This document shows, piece after piece, positions 43,835-53,485 of a stretch of DNA of 64,000 bases (position 1 is the first letter of the stretch; each line of letters opens with the position of its first letter). The stretch comes from an uncultured Tolumonas sp. (lineage in GTDB: Bacteria; Pseudomonadota; Gammaproteobacteria; Enterobacterales; Aeromonadaceae): positions 434,001 through 498,000 of the forward strand of contig NZ_OY782757.1 in assembly GCF_963678185.1 (NCBI RefSeq), written 5' to 3'. A program made the translations under genes and the position numbers. The notes beneath the pieces are model-generated. The model saw only the letters and a program-made list of their open reading frames with translations. It did not search any database and had not been told where the DNA came from.

Positions 43835-45812
43835 GACTCTGCCGCTCAAAGAACTGTCCATTAGCGACATTTATAATGGCGACAAAGTTACTTATGAAGT
43901 TCCTATATACCAGAGAAACTATGCGTGGGAAAAAGATGAGATTTCTGCTCTTATTCAAGATGTATACGATGCATATGTCACCAAAAAACAAACTTATTTT
44001 ATAGGAACTTTGGTGTCATATCACAAAGGAGACCAGATCTATGAAGTAATTGATGGTCAACAGAGACTTACAACAATCAATATTGTACTAGGTGCAATGG
44101 GTGTTTCACTCCAAAATAAACTGACTTATCGGGCACGCAAAAAATCAAACGATACCATTAAAAATATTCCTGATTTTGAGATTGATGAAAAAGACTATGG
44201 AATTGTGAACGGCTTTAAATATGCAATAGCTGCAATTAATGAGATAGTTCCGAATACCGACCAAAACGAATTCAAAGCTTATTTTCAGAAAAACGTTCAC
44301 TTAATTCATTACCAAGTACCGAAAGATATAGACTTAAACCACTACTTTGAAATCATGAATTCAAGAGGCGAACAACTTGAAAAACATGAAATTATTAAAG
44401 CCCGCCTAATAGAAAAACTGAATGATTCGGATAAAACAAAGTTTAGTCGCCTGTGGGAATCTTGCAGCGAAATGAATGTCTACATACAACAAAGATACCC
44501 AGAAACTAAAATTTTTGGTAAGAATCTTTGCGATTTTGAGAGTTCAAATTTTGATGAGTTTCCTGATGTAGATGACAATGAAGACTCAGTTAAAATCAGT
44601 GACCTTATCGCATTCAGTGTCACTGATAAACAACCGATTGAACAAGATACTATCGATACGTTCCAACCGATTATGGACTTTTCAAACTTCTTACTGATTG
44701 TGTTGAAAATTACACGTATGGAAGAAAGTGGCTTTACGCCTACAAGTTTAAACCTCGATGATAAAGAGTTGATTCGAGAGTTTGACAAGGTAAAAGATGA
44801 TGAAACTTTTGTAAAACGGTTCGGATTTAATTTGCTCAGGGCCAAGTTTCTACTGGACAACTATCTTGTGCATCATTCAAACGAAAATGACACGATTGAG
44901 AGCAACCCCTGGAAGCTGCAATATTGGCAAAAAGAAGGTAAAAATGGTTATCTGAAAAATCTTGATGGCGAAAGCGATAACCAACATAAATTGGTGCACT
45001 TGCTTTCGATGTTAGAAGTGTCATTTACAGCAAGGCAAAGGAAGAACTATCTTTTCTATTGCTTGCTACATCTATTTAATTCTGATGATAGAAATATTAG
45101 CAGTTATCTCAAGTTCGTATCTGAATTGGCAGATAAATACTTCATAGATGTGTATTTGGTGGCTGAAAATCTTAACGAGATAAATACACCCAAGCCTGGT
45201 AGCTTCGATAACACGGTCCTCTATAACAATGCCCTTAATATTAAGCTAAGCAATGACAACCGTGATTTTTCTGAAATCTATGGAGATGGCACTGCAATAT
45301 CAAAGGGTATTCCGTTATTCATTTTCAACTATCTTGACTATAAATTGTGGGAGAGATATGCAAATGAACTTCGCGGTAATAGCACAAAAGTAGGCGATAA
45401 AGACAGAGATAATTTTTTTGATTCACTTGGATGTAGTGATTTTGGACTGAAAGTATTTGAAGAATTTTATTTTTCTAGGTCACGCCGGAGTTTAGAACAT
45501 TACTACCCACAATCCAATGCTAATGGAAACGATGGGGCACCAAATCAAGAACAAATAAATTGCTTGGGTAACTTCGCTATGATTGGTAGTGAGGCGAATA
45601 GCTCAGGATCAAATTGGAGCCCGAAAACTAAGCTTGATCATTATTTAGATACATCAGGAAAAATTAAACAAGTCAGCGTAGCATCAATCAAATTCATGAT
45701 TATGATGCAGAAATGCAGAGACAATCAAAGCACTCGTAAACTAGGGCTGGAATGGGTTTTTGATGATATACAAGAGCATCAAGAAAATATGTTAGCAGTA
45801 TTGCTTGGTTGA
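43824..45812 (+). CDS. DUF262-DUF1524 (GmrSD-like) HNH protein
   Basis: 662 residues from the ATG at 43824 (GGAAGG upstream). The N-terminal DUF262 has VPIYQRNYAW and DGQQRLTTINIV (77-88). The C-terminal DUF1524 nuclease carries RRSLEHYYPQ and the later CLGNFAMIGSEANSSGSNWS, the His-containing HNH pattern. This is the GmrSD fused layout seen in type IV restriction of modified phage DNA. With the preceding nuclease-less DUF262 it forms a coupled pair, so the two probably act as one complex. DUF262-DUF1524 genes occur in several defence contexts; the exact target is unknown. Confidence 0.85.
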   Translation: MKTKTLPLKELSISDIYNGDKVTYEVPIYQRNYAWEKDEISALIQDVYDAYVTKKQTYFIGTLVSYHKGDQIYEVIDGQQRLTTINIVLGAMGVSLQNKLTYRARKKSNDTIKNIPDFEIDEKDYGIVNGFKYAIAAINEIVPNTDQNEFKAYFQKNVHLIHYQVPKDIDLNHYFEIMNSRGEQLEKHEIIKARLIEKLNDSDKTKFSRLWESCSEMNVYIQQRYPETKIFGKNLCDFESSNFDEFPDVDDNEDSVKISDLIAFSVTDKQPIEQDTIDTFQPIMDFSNFLLIVLKITRMEESGFTPTSLNLDDKELIREFDKVKDDETFVKRFGFNLLRAKFLLDNYLVHHSNENDTIESNPWKLQYWQKEGKNGYLKNLDGESDNQHKLVHLLSMLEVSFTARQRKNYLFYCLLHLFNSDDRNISSYLKFVSELADKYFIDVYLVAENLNEINTPKPGSFDNTVLYNNALNIKLSNDNRDFSEIYGDGTAISKGIPLFIFNYLDYKLWERYANELRGNSTKVGDKDRDNFFDSLGCSDFGLKVFEEFYFSRSRRSLEHYYPQSNANGNDGAPNQEQINCLGNFAMIGSEANSSGSNWSPKTKLDHYLDTSGKIKQVSVASIKFMIMMQKCRDNQSTRKLGLEWVFDDIQEHQENMLAVLLG

Positions 45813-45835
45813 AGAAGATAAAACCTAAGTGGTAT

Positions 45836-45899
45836 TAGTTCAGACCAGATCCGATAGATATCTATTAAAAATTGGTAACAGTCATATCAGTCTGAACTA
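45836..45899. repeat. 10-bp inverted repeat after the DUF262 pair
   Basis: TAGTTCAGAC (45836-45845) and GTCTGAACTA (45890-45899) are perfect reverse complements 44 bases apart, just past the last cargo gene. It could be a terminator fold or a recombination scar. Confidence 0.6.
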
Positions 45900-46027
45900 G
45901 TACATTTGAATCGTAGCTTTCGTAAAACACCCCCTGCCGCAGAGCAACGAACTAGAGCCGGATGTCAGTAAAGTGAAACTGTCGTCACACCATCCGTAAT
46001 ATCGATTATCAGTACCAAATGGAGCAT

Positions 46028-46510
46028 TTAATCTTTTCGCCATATAACGTGGCCGCCAGATACAATAATGCTGCTCTTTACTTGTTCAAATAAGCGATAT
46101 TCCGCCTGTTTATCAATTAATTTAGCTTCTAAAGACATATTTTGAAGGTTACTGTTCAACATTTGAATTGCTATTTCAATAGCTTTGTCTTCAATAATTT
46201 GCTCAATAGGTTTTCGAGGAACCAAGGTATACGTTAAATCACAACTAAGTTGTTCAGCAAGGGTTTTTAATTGGTTGAGAGTAATTTCGCCTTCTGTTTC
46301 TTTTCGTTCGAGTACCGAAATTCTATTGCGGCTTACACCTAATCGTTTTGCAAGTTGTGCTCCCGACATGTCGAGTGCCTTACGAACAGTTCGTATCCAA
46401 CCTTCTTTTGGAATACGCGGTAATTTTTGGCCAAGAGATGAGTTTGCAATAGTTCTATACTGTTGAAGTACCGTCTGTTTAACAATGTTTGTTGATTTGA
46501 TCGTACGCAA
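46028..46510 (-). CDS. mobile mystery protein A (XRE-type HTH), orphan
   Basis: 160 residues of the 'mobile mystery protein A' family: LPRIPKEGWIRTVRKALDM, HTH QLAKRLGVSRNRISVLERKE, then ITLNQLKTLAEQLSCDLTY and a long C-terminal helical tail. In known cases it is paired with mobile mystery protein B, a Fic-domain protein encoded next to it, as a probable antitoxin-toxin pair. No Fic gene exists on either side here. The start is TTG at 46510 with GGAG 7 bases upstream. On the opposite strand to the cargo genes. Confidence 0.82.
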   Translation of the reverse strand: MRTIKSTNIVKQTVLQQYRTIANSSLGQKLPRIPKEGWIRTVRKALDMSGAQLAKRLGVSRNRISVLERKETEGEITLNQLKTLAEQLSCDLTYTLVPRKPIEQIIEDKAIEIAIQMLNSNLQNMSLEAKLIDKQAEYRLFEQVKSSIIVSGGHVIWRKD

Positions 46511-48152
46511 AATATGGCTCCATTTCTTGGATTACTGTTTGATAAATTGTAACCCAATTCAAAGACGTAATCATGATATCGTCTTTGAATTGGGTCGCAT
46601 ATTTCTAACGACAGAATCAGCGACAATTACCAGCTTGGCATAAATAGATTCGATAGGTCTAATAATATGGACTAATATAGATAAATGCGATGTTGATTAA
46701 TTTCTCCAATGGTTTATATACTATTCCATATAATAAAAATCAATCTGGACTTGATCATGCTTAAAAATAATAAATTTCATGAAAATAACATTTCAACAAT
46801 ACAAAAATAAATGGGATTTTTTAACTAAATACAGATTTTAATCAGACGAATAAAAAGTGTTAATCGGATTTGTAATATAAGATATTGATTTTATTGGTGT
46901 AATAATACTGAGACTAATCATATTTCCCATTAAGTTAATAATGAGATTGATATCATGAGCGTGTCTAAACTTATTGCTGTAATTTCAATTGGTTATGGCT
47001 TGAAATTACAGGTTAGACTACGCGTGTGAAATTAAGCGTGAGATTTATCTTTTATTGTTGTGAAAGCCTCTACTTGTGAGTTCATAACAATATTATTTCA
47101 TTAATTAATTATTACACATTTCCTGTATTTTGTGGAATATCATCGGACAGACATCGCTGTTTATAGCTCGGTTAGCCGCGTTCCTGCGTGAAAAATTTGA
47201 AAAATTGGCTACTGTTCTCCTCACTTTTTTACATAGCACACTCTGGTTTCTACCAAATTTGTGCTTATGGGGATTTATTTATCGAGTTTTGTTAGCCCAA
47301 TTGTCGCTGAGCGGACTTCGCAGGTGAGCATGCATAGAGAGTTACCTTGCTGTCCTTGACGTAGATTTTCAATGACCAAACAAATAAATTCATCTAAGAC
47401 TACATAGCAATTTCTTTTATTTAACATAATAATTGCGCTGTAGAGGGCTCTTTAAGGCCCCTAAGACTTATGCAGTAGATTGTTTGGATATCCATTAACT
47501 TGAGTCGGTTTAGATATGCCTGCTACGACAGTAAGCGCTCATCGTTAGCTACCCAACAGACCGAGTGTAAAATCATGCAGACTCCAATACTGTAAATGTT
47601 CTACCAGTGAAATGTTTTTCAGTTAATCATTGATGGTTTCATTATCAACCAAATAGATGACATCCGTTGGTCAATTTTTTCACCGGTTTACGGTTATCAA
47701 CTTTGGGAATTGGGTGTAATTGAAGGAAACTAATATAGAAATTTTTGAAATCACGGTGATGTGATATATGGAAAGCAATAACAAGTTCCATCCTTGTCTT
47801 AAATTTTTATCCTGAGCTCAGATTAATTACAATGAGAATGATCGCCACCCTCCTCCATTGCTAACGCTAATTCAGACGTTTTTCCTACTTAACAAACATT
47901 TTACATTAATACAATGGATTGCTGTATAAAAAGTGCACGCCTACTTCATTTGGTTATCAATATGTTAATTTAGTGATATTTTTGGATTATTCAAGCTAGG
48001 TATTGCTTGTTTATTTGAAATAATACCATTTATATCAATTAGTTAGCTTAAATTTAGTTTGCCTTATAAAAAATCAGTAAAATCAATAACTTGTTTCTTG
48101 ACGATAATACTTTCGCTTTCTAAACTCTTTTAAACTGATTTAGAGGTGGAAT
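46511..48152. other. 1.6-kb AT-rich gene-poor region between cargo and Tn7-like module 2
   Basis: No gene is supported. It contains an 11-bp perfect inverted repeat (CTGTAATTTCA, 46977-46987, with 47001-47011) and the third palindromic element at 47177-47238. The outer end of the second Tn7-like element, upstream of its tnsA, is expected in the last few hundred bases, but no terminus was recognised. Confidence 0.5.
47177..47238. repeat. palindromic repeat element, copy 3 (diverged)
   Basis: CGCGTTCCTGCGTGAAAAAT, then AAATTGGCTACTGTTCTCC and CACTTTTTTACATAGCAC: about 80 percent like copy 2 including the inner loop. It shows that the element is dispersed and not just part of the prophage-flanking duplication. 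Confidence 0.65.
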
Positions 48153-48765
48153 ATGATAAAACCTAAAAAACAAGCAAAACAAAGTGCTGTCAGATCAACT
48201 AGCATCTTTTATCATCCTCTTTCTAAAACATCTATTCTAGATAGTGATCTCGAACTCGATTATTTATTATTTAAAATTTTTCCAGCAGGAATCGGAATAT
48301 TTAAAGACCCAGCCAGAGCCGATTTTTTTAAATGTTAATGGGAAGATGAGACGCTATACACCGGATTTGGAATCCATCGAATCTGGCAATGGTTTTATAG
48401 ATGAGGTAAAGCATTCCACAAAAGCCATATTGCCTGAAAATATTGATAAATTTTACATAATTTCAGAAGCTTGTGCAGACCAAGCTAAAACGTTTCGTGT
48501 GATGACAGAAAAGGAAATTCATAATGGTGAACGTCACAAAAATCTGAGATATCTCGCCCCTGTTCTAAGACATCCCTCACCTATCGAGGAAGTGCAAATA
48601 CTTATTGCCAGTCTAGATTGTAAATCAATGCACATAAAAGAATTGATGCAGCATATAAAAATGATGGGCATGAAACCATGTCTCATTAGGCGCGCATTAG
48701 CTCATAAGCTGCTGATTTGTGATCTCACAAAAAAATATTCCGATTTGATCATTTCTTGGGCTTAG
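48153..48765 (+). pseudogene. tnsA: tnsA of Tn7-like module 2, frameshifted
   Basis: Start to about 48280 reads MIKPKKQAKQSAVRS then LELDYLLFK in frame 1. From about 48285 the family sequence continues one base out of frame: QQESEYLKTQPEPIFL, GKMRRYTPDLES, GNGFIDEVKHSTKA, and the C-terminal region to 48765. The break falls in the run AAAATTTTT. All expected TnsA parts are present apart from that single shift. GAGGTGGA precedes the ATG. If ribosomes or polymerase do not slip there, no full TnsA is made. Confidence 0.82.
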
Positions 48766-48807
48766 ACACCGATAATTCAAATTTTTTTCCTGCTAAGGTT
48801 GGTTAAT

Positions 48808-50742
48808 ATGGCACTAACGTTACATTCAAATACGGGTCTTTTAGCTATCAATGGTATGACTTGTATTTATCATAAATTACCAAATAGTTATATATCTATT
48901 AGCTATCAAGGTGTCAATACCCCGCCCAGCGTCTTACATATTTCGGAAGTGGAATCAAAGTTAAATAAGGAAATTTTTCTTATTTCAACTAAGGAAAAAT
49001 TTGCTAGCAAATTTATGACGCTGACACATTCTCAGCAGGCAGAAGTGGCTTGGCGTAAACGTTGTGTTGATTATTTATACGATCGTATTGGGCGCGGTAA
49101 AATTGGCGGGACAACTGTGCGAAAAGAAGTCGCAGCACAATTAATGACTGAGAACCCGAACATGACGGTAAGTGCTGCAACCCTCGCCCGTTGGGCTAAA
49201 TATGACCAAGAGCATGCGTTAGGTGTTGCGGCGGACATACTGAAAGCACCAACAAGTAGAGAATCAAAATATTCTGAAGATGTTATCCAATTAGCTCTTG
49301 ATGCAATCGATGATCATTTGCTTAAACCGAGTATGCCCACCATACAATCGGCCTATGATATTTTTAAAGAAGAATTTGAGGAAAAATTTGGCGCTAATGC
49401 TGAACGGCCTTGCTATCGTATATTTAATGACTGGTTTAAAAAACTCTGTTGTCCAATCGATGCATTGCAAAAAATGCATGGTCGATTTTCAGCGAGGTAA
49501 TCATTACGTAATGCCGTCAGACAAATCATAGTTGAGAGGCCATTAGAACGTGTAGAAGCAGATGCAGTATATGTGGGTGTGGGTTTAGTGGACGAAGAAG
49601 GCAACTACCTCGGGACGCCAGTGATTTTTTTCGTGATTGATTGTTTTTCTCGTTCAGTTTTGGGTCTACACATGCAAATAGGAAAAGGTGAATCTTCAGT
49701 TAGTGTACAAGATTCTATTAGGCATGCCATGTTACCCAAAGATGCTGAAACTGAGGGCGATTGGCCAATGTATGGTTTGTTCGAACGACTGTATACCGAT
49801 GGTGGTCCTGGCTACACAGCTCTCGATACAACATCTTTTGCGCTTTATTATCAGTGTACAGTGACGACAGTAAAAACGGGCCGTGGTTCATGCAAACCGT
49901 TTATTGAACGATTTATCGGTACAACGAGACAGTGTTTATTTTCAACATTGCCAGGTTATGTTGGCAAACTTAAAGATAAACGAATGCATGATTTATCGGT
50001 AAAAGAGCAAGCGGTTACAACGCCGCAGGCTTTTCTTCGAATGCTAAAATACTGGATCGTGAATGAGTACCACCATAAGCCGCATCGTGGGTTAAATGAC
50101 AAAACCCCATATCAAGTTTGGAATGAATCCGTTGAATTGTATCCTCCAACGTTACCTGCAAACTACCAGGAGCTTGCTACAACCGTTGGTGTAACAGAAT
50201 ACAAAAAAATTCATGGTGCACAGTGCCACCAAGGCATATTGATAAATAACGTTTATTATAACGATGCAGAGAGAGTATTAAAAAATATTGGCTTGAAATT
50301 GATTCACATGAATCAAGAACCAACTGTCGAGTGCCGTTACTCCAGTAATGATATTTCAAAGATTTCCGTGTTAAACGAATTTGATGGGCAAAGATATTTG
50401 ATCCCTGCGGTTGACCCTGCTGTGCTACCCGGTATGTCATTAGCAGAGTATCAGGCTAAACATCCATCTACTTATAGTAATAAAGGGTTTGGTCATAAGC
50501 GTGTCATGCCAGATCACCCTGATTTTAAAGCATCAAAGGATGCTATTGATGCCAAATTAAAACAACAACACTCAAGAAAACAACGCAATGCCATACCGGA
50601 AGACTATGACGCCAAAATTGAAGCGATGCAATCTAACTCGACTGTCAATAGATCTGCTGAACTTCAGCAAGAGGACAAGACAAAATCTAATATTTTTGGT
50701 GATATCGATCTGAATAATCTAAAAGGGCACAGTAATGTTTAA
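48808..50742 (+). pseudogene. tnsB: tnsB of Tn7-like module 2, one in-frame ochre codon
   Basis: A 644-codon frame broken only by TAA at 49498-49500 (codon 231). The frame reads HGRFSAR-stop-SLRNAVRQIIVERPLERVEA without loss of register. Aligning with module 1, GARKALRL pairs with SAR-stop-SLRN, so one AAA to TAA change explains it. The DDE triad lies wholly after the stop: EADAVYV, YTDGGPGY and KPFIERFIGT. The N-terminal DNA-binding part before the stop is intact. The ATG at 48808 is preferred over a TTG at 48799. Confidence 0.85.
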
Positions 50743-51754
50743 TTCTAAAGTTCCATTTGCCCTAGATGGCGACCTCATGAGTCGAGTACCAAATGCTAAG
50801 TTACCTCGTGTTGCCCGAGAGTTTTATGATTTAGCATTGAATCATGCTCAGTTTAATCATGCTTTAGAGTCTTTGGGAAAAACTCATGCAATGAGTGGCA
50901 TGATGGGGTGTGGGATGATCCTTGATGGAGACCCAGGTCTGGGTAAAACGACGGCATTAAATGTTTATGTCCGAAGTATTTACGATCAAGAGTGCTATCA
51001 GCCGACAGACACCCTCACACCATTACCAGTCCTCAAAGTTCGTTTACCAGGAAGACCAACAATCCCTCGCGTCATTGAAAAGTTATTACTGACATCAAAT
51101 CATCTACTCCCTACGTCGCGTAAATCTCAGACGCTTGAACATCGTCTGCATCAACTAATTACGCGACAGCAGGTAGAAATGATTATATTTGATGAATATC
51201 AGCACCTGCTTCGTAAACATGCACAAATAACGACTAACGATACAGTAAATTTTATCAAGGTACTGGCTGATGATTACAAATTAGCCATTGTTTTTGCTGG
51301 CTTGCCAGAAGGCAGAGAAATTTTAAGTAACTTTCCCGAATTGAACGAAAGAATGTCTTTTGAATCAGCCCGATTGACGGCATTTAATATTGAAAGTGGC
51401 CAAGCTACTCAAGAATATGCTCGTTACATTATCGGTATACAAGAACATTTAGACCGGATTGGTGTAAAAATATGCTCGCTAGCCGATCAAGGTATGTTGA
51501 TCAGAATTTTACTAGCGACTCAGGGTAGCCCTCGATTTATTAATCGTTTGTTTATGCGTCTATTAATGCGATTTGGCGACCAAAAGAAAATCACGATAAA
51601 AGAATTTGAACAGGAATATTCGAGCCCAATTTTCGGTGGGCATCTTGGACTTTTTAATCCTTTTTCTGCAACGGATGAAGCTGTTTTAGAAAAGTTAAAC
51701 GAACTAAAAGCAGGAAGAAACAGCAAACATTCAAAAATCGTGACGAAGAAATAA
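50735..51754 (+). CDS. tnsC: TnsC-like AAA+ ATPase (module 2)
   Basis: 339 residues with Walker A GDPGLGKT (65-72), Walker B MIIFDEYQH (Asp153-Glu154), and IVFAGLPEGRE as the sensor region. Same role as in module 1 but clearly a different lineage: longer N-terminus and GDPGLGKT instead of GPSGAGKT. Its start overlaps the tnsB stop by 8 bases. Intact, so it could still work with a functional TnsAB supplied in trans. Confidence 0.9.
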   Translation: MFNSKVPFALDGDLMSRVPNAKLPRVAREFYDLALNHAQFNHALESLGKTHAMSGMMGCGMILDGDPGLGKTTALNVYVRSIYDQECYQPTDTLTPLPVLKVRLPGRPTIPRVIEKLLLTSNHLLPTSRKSQTLEHRLHQLITRQQVEMIIFDEYQHLLRKHAQITTNDTVNFIKVLADDYKLAIVFAGLPEGREILSNFPELNERMSFESARLTAFNIESGQATQEYARYIIGIQEHLDRIGVKICSLADQGMLIRILLATQGSPRFINRLFMRLLMRFGDQKKITIKEFEQEYSSPIFGGHLGLFNPFSATDEAVLEKLNELKAGRNSKHSKIVTKK

Positions 51755-51765
51755 GGGATGAACCA

Positions 51766-53229
51766 ATGAAGCAACTGGGGGTTCGGCCCTATCCTGAAAA
51801 AAATGAATCCTTGTCAGGCTATTTATTACGACTAGCTAGTTGGAATGGTTTTGTTTCTATCAATGAGTTGCTTCATGCTATTGGCGTTCATAAACCGAAA
51901 GCTCGGCTTTGGGGATTATGGAAAAATGAAGAAATTGAAGATGCTTTTACATGTTTAAGTGTTGTACTCAACAGAACAGTCGAGGTTATAGCTGATCCTT
52001 TTAAGGTTCAATCGCAACGCTGGATGTTTTCGGAACGCCATCTTTTACAGGAATTACGAGTTGATTTTCCTAGGATATGTCCAGAATGCATGAAGCAAGA
52101 ACAAACAATTGATTGGCGCTGGAGCATTGCGAGTGTAGCTCGATGCAATCATCACAGCACTTTACTCGTCGATCATTGTCCAGAATGTCATCAGACATTT
52201 AATTGGGGTTATCGGCTTTTTAATGGTTGTTCTCATTGCAAATTCAAATGGAAAACATATAAATCAGAACGAATTTCATCCAGTTCGCTATTAGAGCAAC
52301 GTTTATATCCGAAAGATGATGGTAGCATGGTAGCCGGACCACAAGAATTGACCTTGTTTGTGAAAACTATGATGTTTATGGCTCGGCCTTATGATGCAAG
52401 AATTGACGCATTACAGCGAGTTCCGTTCAGTCCAAATCATTCTCAACTGATATTAAATGCATTAGCTTTACTTGAAAATCCGTCTGTTAAGATAGAATGG
52501 CAAGCGCGAAATCAGAAAAAAAATGGACTATTTTCAGCTGCGATTATAAAACCTAAACTCAAGCAGCTGGATAACTATAAAAAAACAGAAACAATATCCA
52601 TTGATGCTAATTTTATTGAACGCCCAGAATATATCAGTAGAGCAAGAAATAAGCTTCTAATGAATGATCAAGGTGAATCTCTACCTTATCAGGTTTTTCA
52701 TGATGATTTGGCTGGTTTATTTTCAATCCGCAAAGAAGATCTGATTGATCTGATTCATAAGAAAGCATTGTTCTCGTTAAATAGTACCGAGGTGCTACGA
52801 GATAAAATCTTTGACTACCGCGTACTTGCACAATTCATAGAAACTAAATTTTTCGAGGTGATGCCCATAGGATGGATTGAAATTAATCGAAAATCACCTT
52901 TTTTACATCAAAACCTTACCGAATATGGCAGCCTATTAACAGCGATCCTTACTAAGAATGTTCTTGGTGGATTCACGGATAAAGTTAATATTTCATCCGT
53001 GATTGTCGAACCTGAAAGTTTCAAGAAATGGCTTCAACTACAAATAAAATTGATTTGCTCAGAATCTGTATCGCCCAAGGCAGCAGCCCAAGCCTTGCAA
53101 TGTTCACGGGATGAAATTGATAATCTGGTTAAGCAAGGAGTTTTGAAATGGGCCTCTTGGCAAAGAGGGACAAATGTAGTTGATGGGCCTTCTTTATACA
53201 AATATTTGTGTCAAAGGCAGTTGATGTAG
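51766..53229 (+). CDS. tniQ: TniQ/TnsD-family target-selection protein (module 2)
   Basis: 487 residues. The N-terminal TniQ domain begins GVRPYPEKNESLSGYLLRLA and carries zinc ligands in ICPECMKQ, CNHHSTLLVDHCPECH and CSHCKF. A long C-terminal part has HTH-like segments (VSPKAAAQALQCSRDEIDNL near the end). Its layout is of the TnsD type. AGGGATGAACC precedes the ATG. It is intact although the transposase genes are not. Low similarity to the first TniQ outside the zinc region suggests a different target. Confidence 0.87.
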   Translation: MKQLGVRPYPEKNESLSGYLLRLASWNGFVSINELLHAIGVHKPKARLWGLWKNEEIEDAFTCLSVVLNRTVEVIADPFKVQSQRWMFSERHLLQELRVDFPRICPECMKQEQTIDWRWSIASVARCNHHSTLLVDHCPECHQTFNWGYRLFNGCSHCKFKWKTYKSERISSSSLLEQRLYPKDDGSMVAGPQELTLFVKTMMFMARPYDARIDALQRVPFSPNHSQLILNALALLENPSVKIEWQARNQKKNGLFSAAIIKPKLKQLDNYKKTETISIDANFIERPEYISRARNKLLMNDQGESLPYQVFHDDLAGLFSIRKEDLIDLIHKKALFSLNSTEVLRDKIFDYRVLAQFIETKFFEVMPIGWIEINRKSPFLHQNLTEYGSLLTAILTKNVLGGFTDKVNISSVIVEPESFKKWLQLQIKLICSESVSPKAAAQALQCSRDEIDNLVKQGVLKWASWQRGTNVVDGPSLYKYLCQRQLM

Positions 53230-53251
53230 CGCTGTCGTTATCATTGATTTT

Positions 53252-53313
53252 TGTCCATTGCGTGTTGGCTCAATGAACTAACACGTTTCTGTCCATAGGC
53301 GCATTAGCCAATG
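53252..53313. repeat. two related 24-bp repeats after tniQ of module 2
   Basis: TGTCCATTGCGTGTTGGCTC-AATG (53252-53275) and TGTCCATAGGCGCATTAGCC-AATG (53290-53313), period 38. Size, spacing and location suit TnsB-binding sites at a transposon end. I found no matching sites upstream of tnsA, so the call is tentative. Confidence 0.45.
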
Positions 53314-53485
53314 CTAGCGCATTCCTTGCACCAAAGTAAGTTAGTACTAATCTTTGAATTAGGTCACTGAGCTGCGTTTGGGCTATTTTATCTAAGTCTT
53401 TCATTACGCACATATAGAGGTCATTAGACACCTTGCATGCAATCCGTGACTCTTATTAAAAACCTTTATAATCATAGTCATATGT

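Larger units (their letters stand above)
48153..53322 (+). mobile_element. Tn7-like transposition module 2 (decayed tnsA, tnsB; intact tnsC, tniQ)
   Basis: A complete tnsA-tnsB-tnsC-tniQ set, distinct in sequence from module 1 and with higher G+C. No cargo is seen inside; repeated sequences at 53252-53313 just after tniQ may mark its far end, before the chromosomal sgrR gene. Confidence 0.8.

Noticed and set aside
47130-47327. 65-codon frame in the gene-poor region
   Set aside because: It is a translation of the palindromic repeat copy 3.
48270-48295. Programmed frameshift making TnsA
   Set aside because: The needed +1 shift at AAAATTTTT lacks a known +1 signal, and the neighbouring tnsB also carries a stop, so decay is simpler.
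31393-53322. CRISPR-associated transposon
   Set aside because: No cas genes or repeat-spacer array near either tnsABC-tniQ set; both TniQ proteins are long, TnsD-like.
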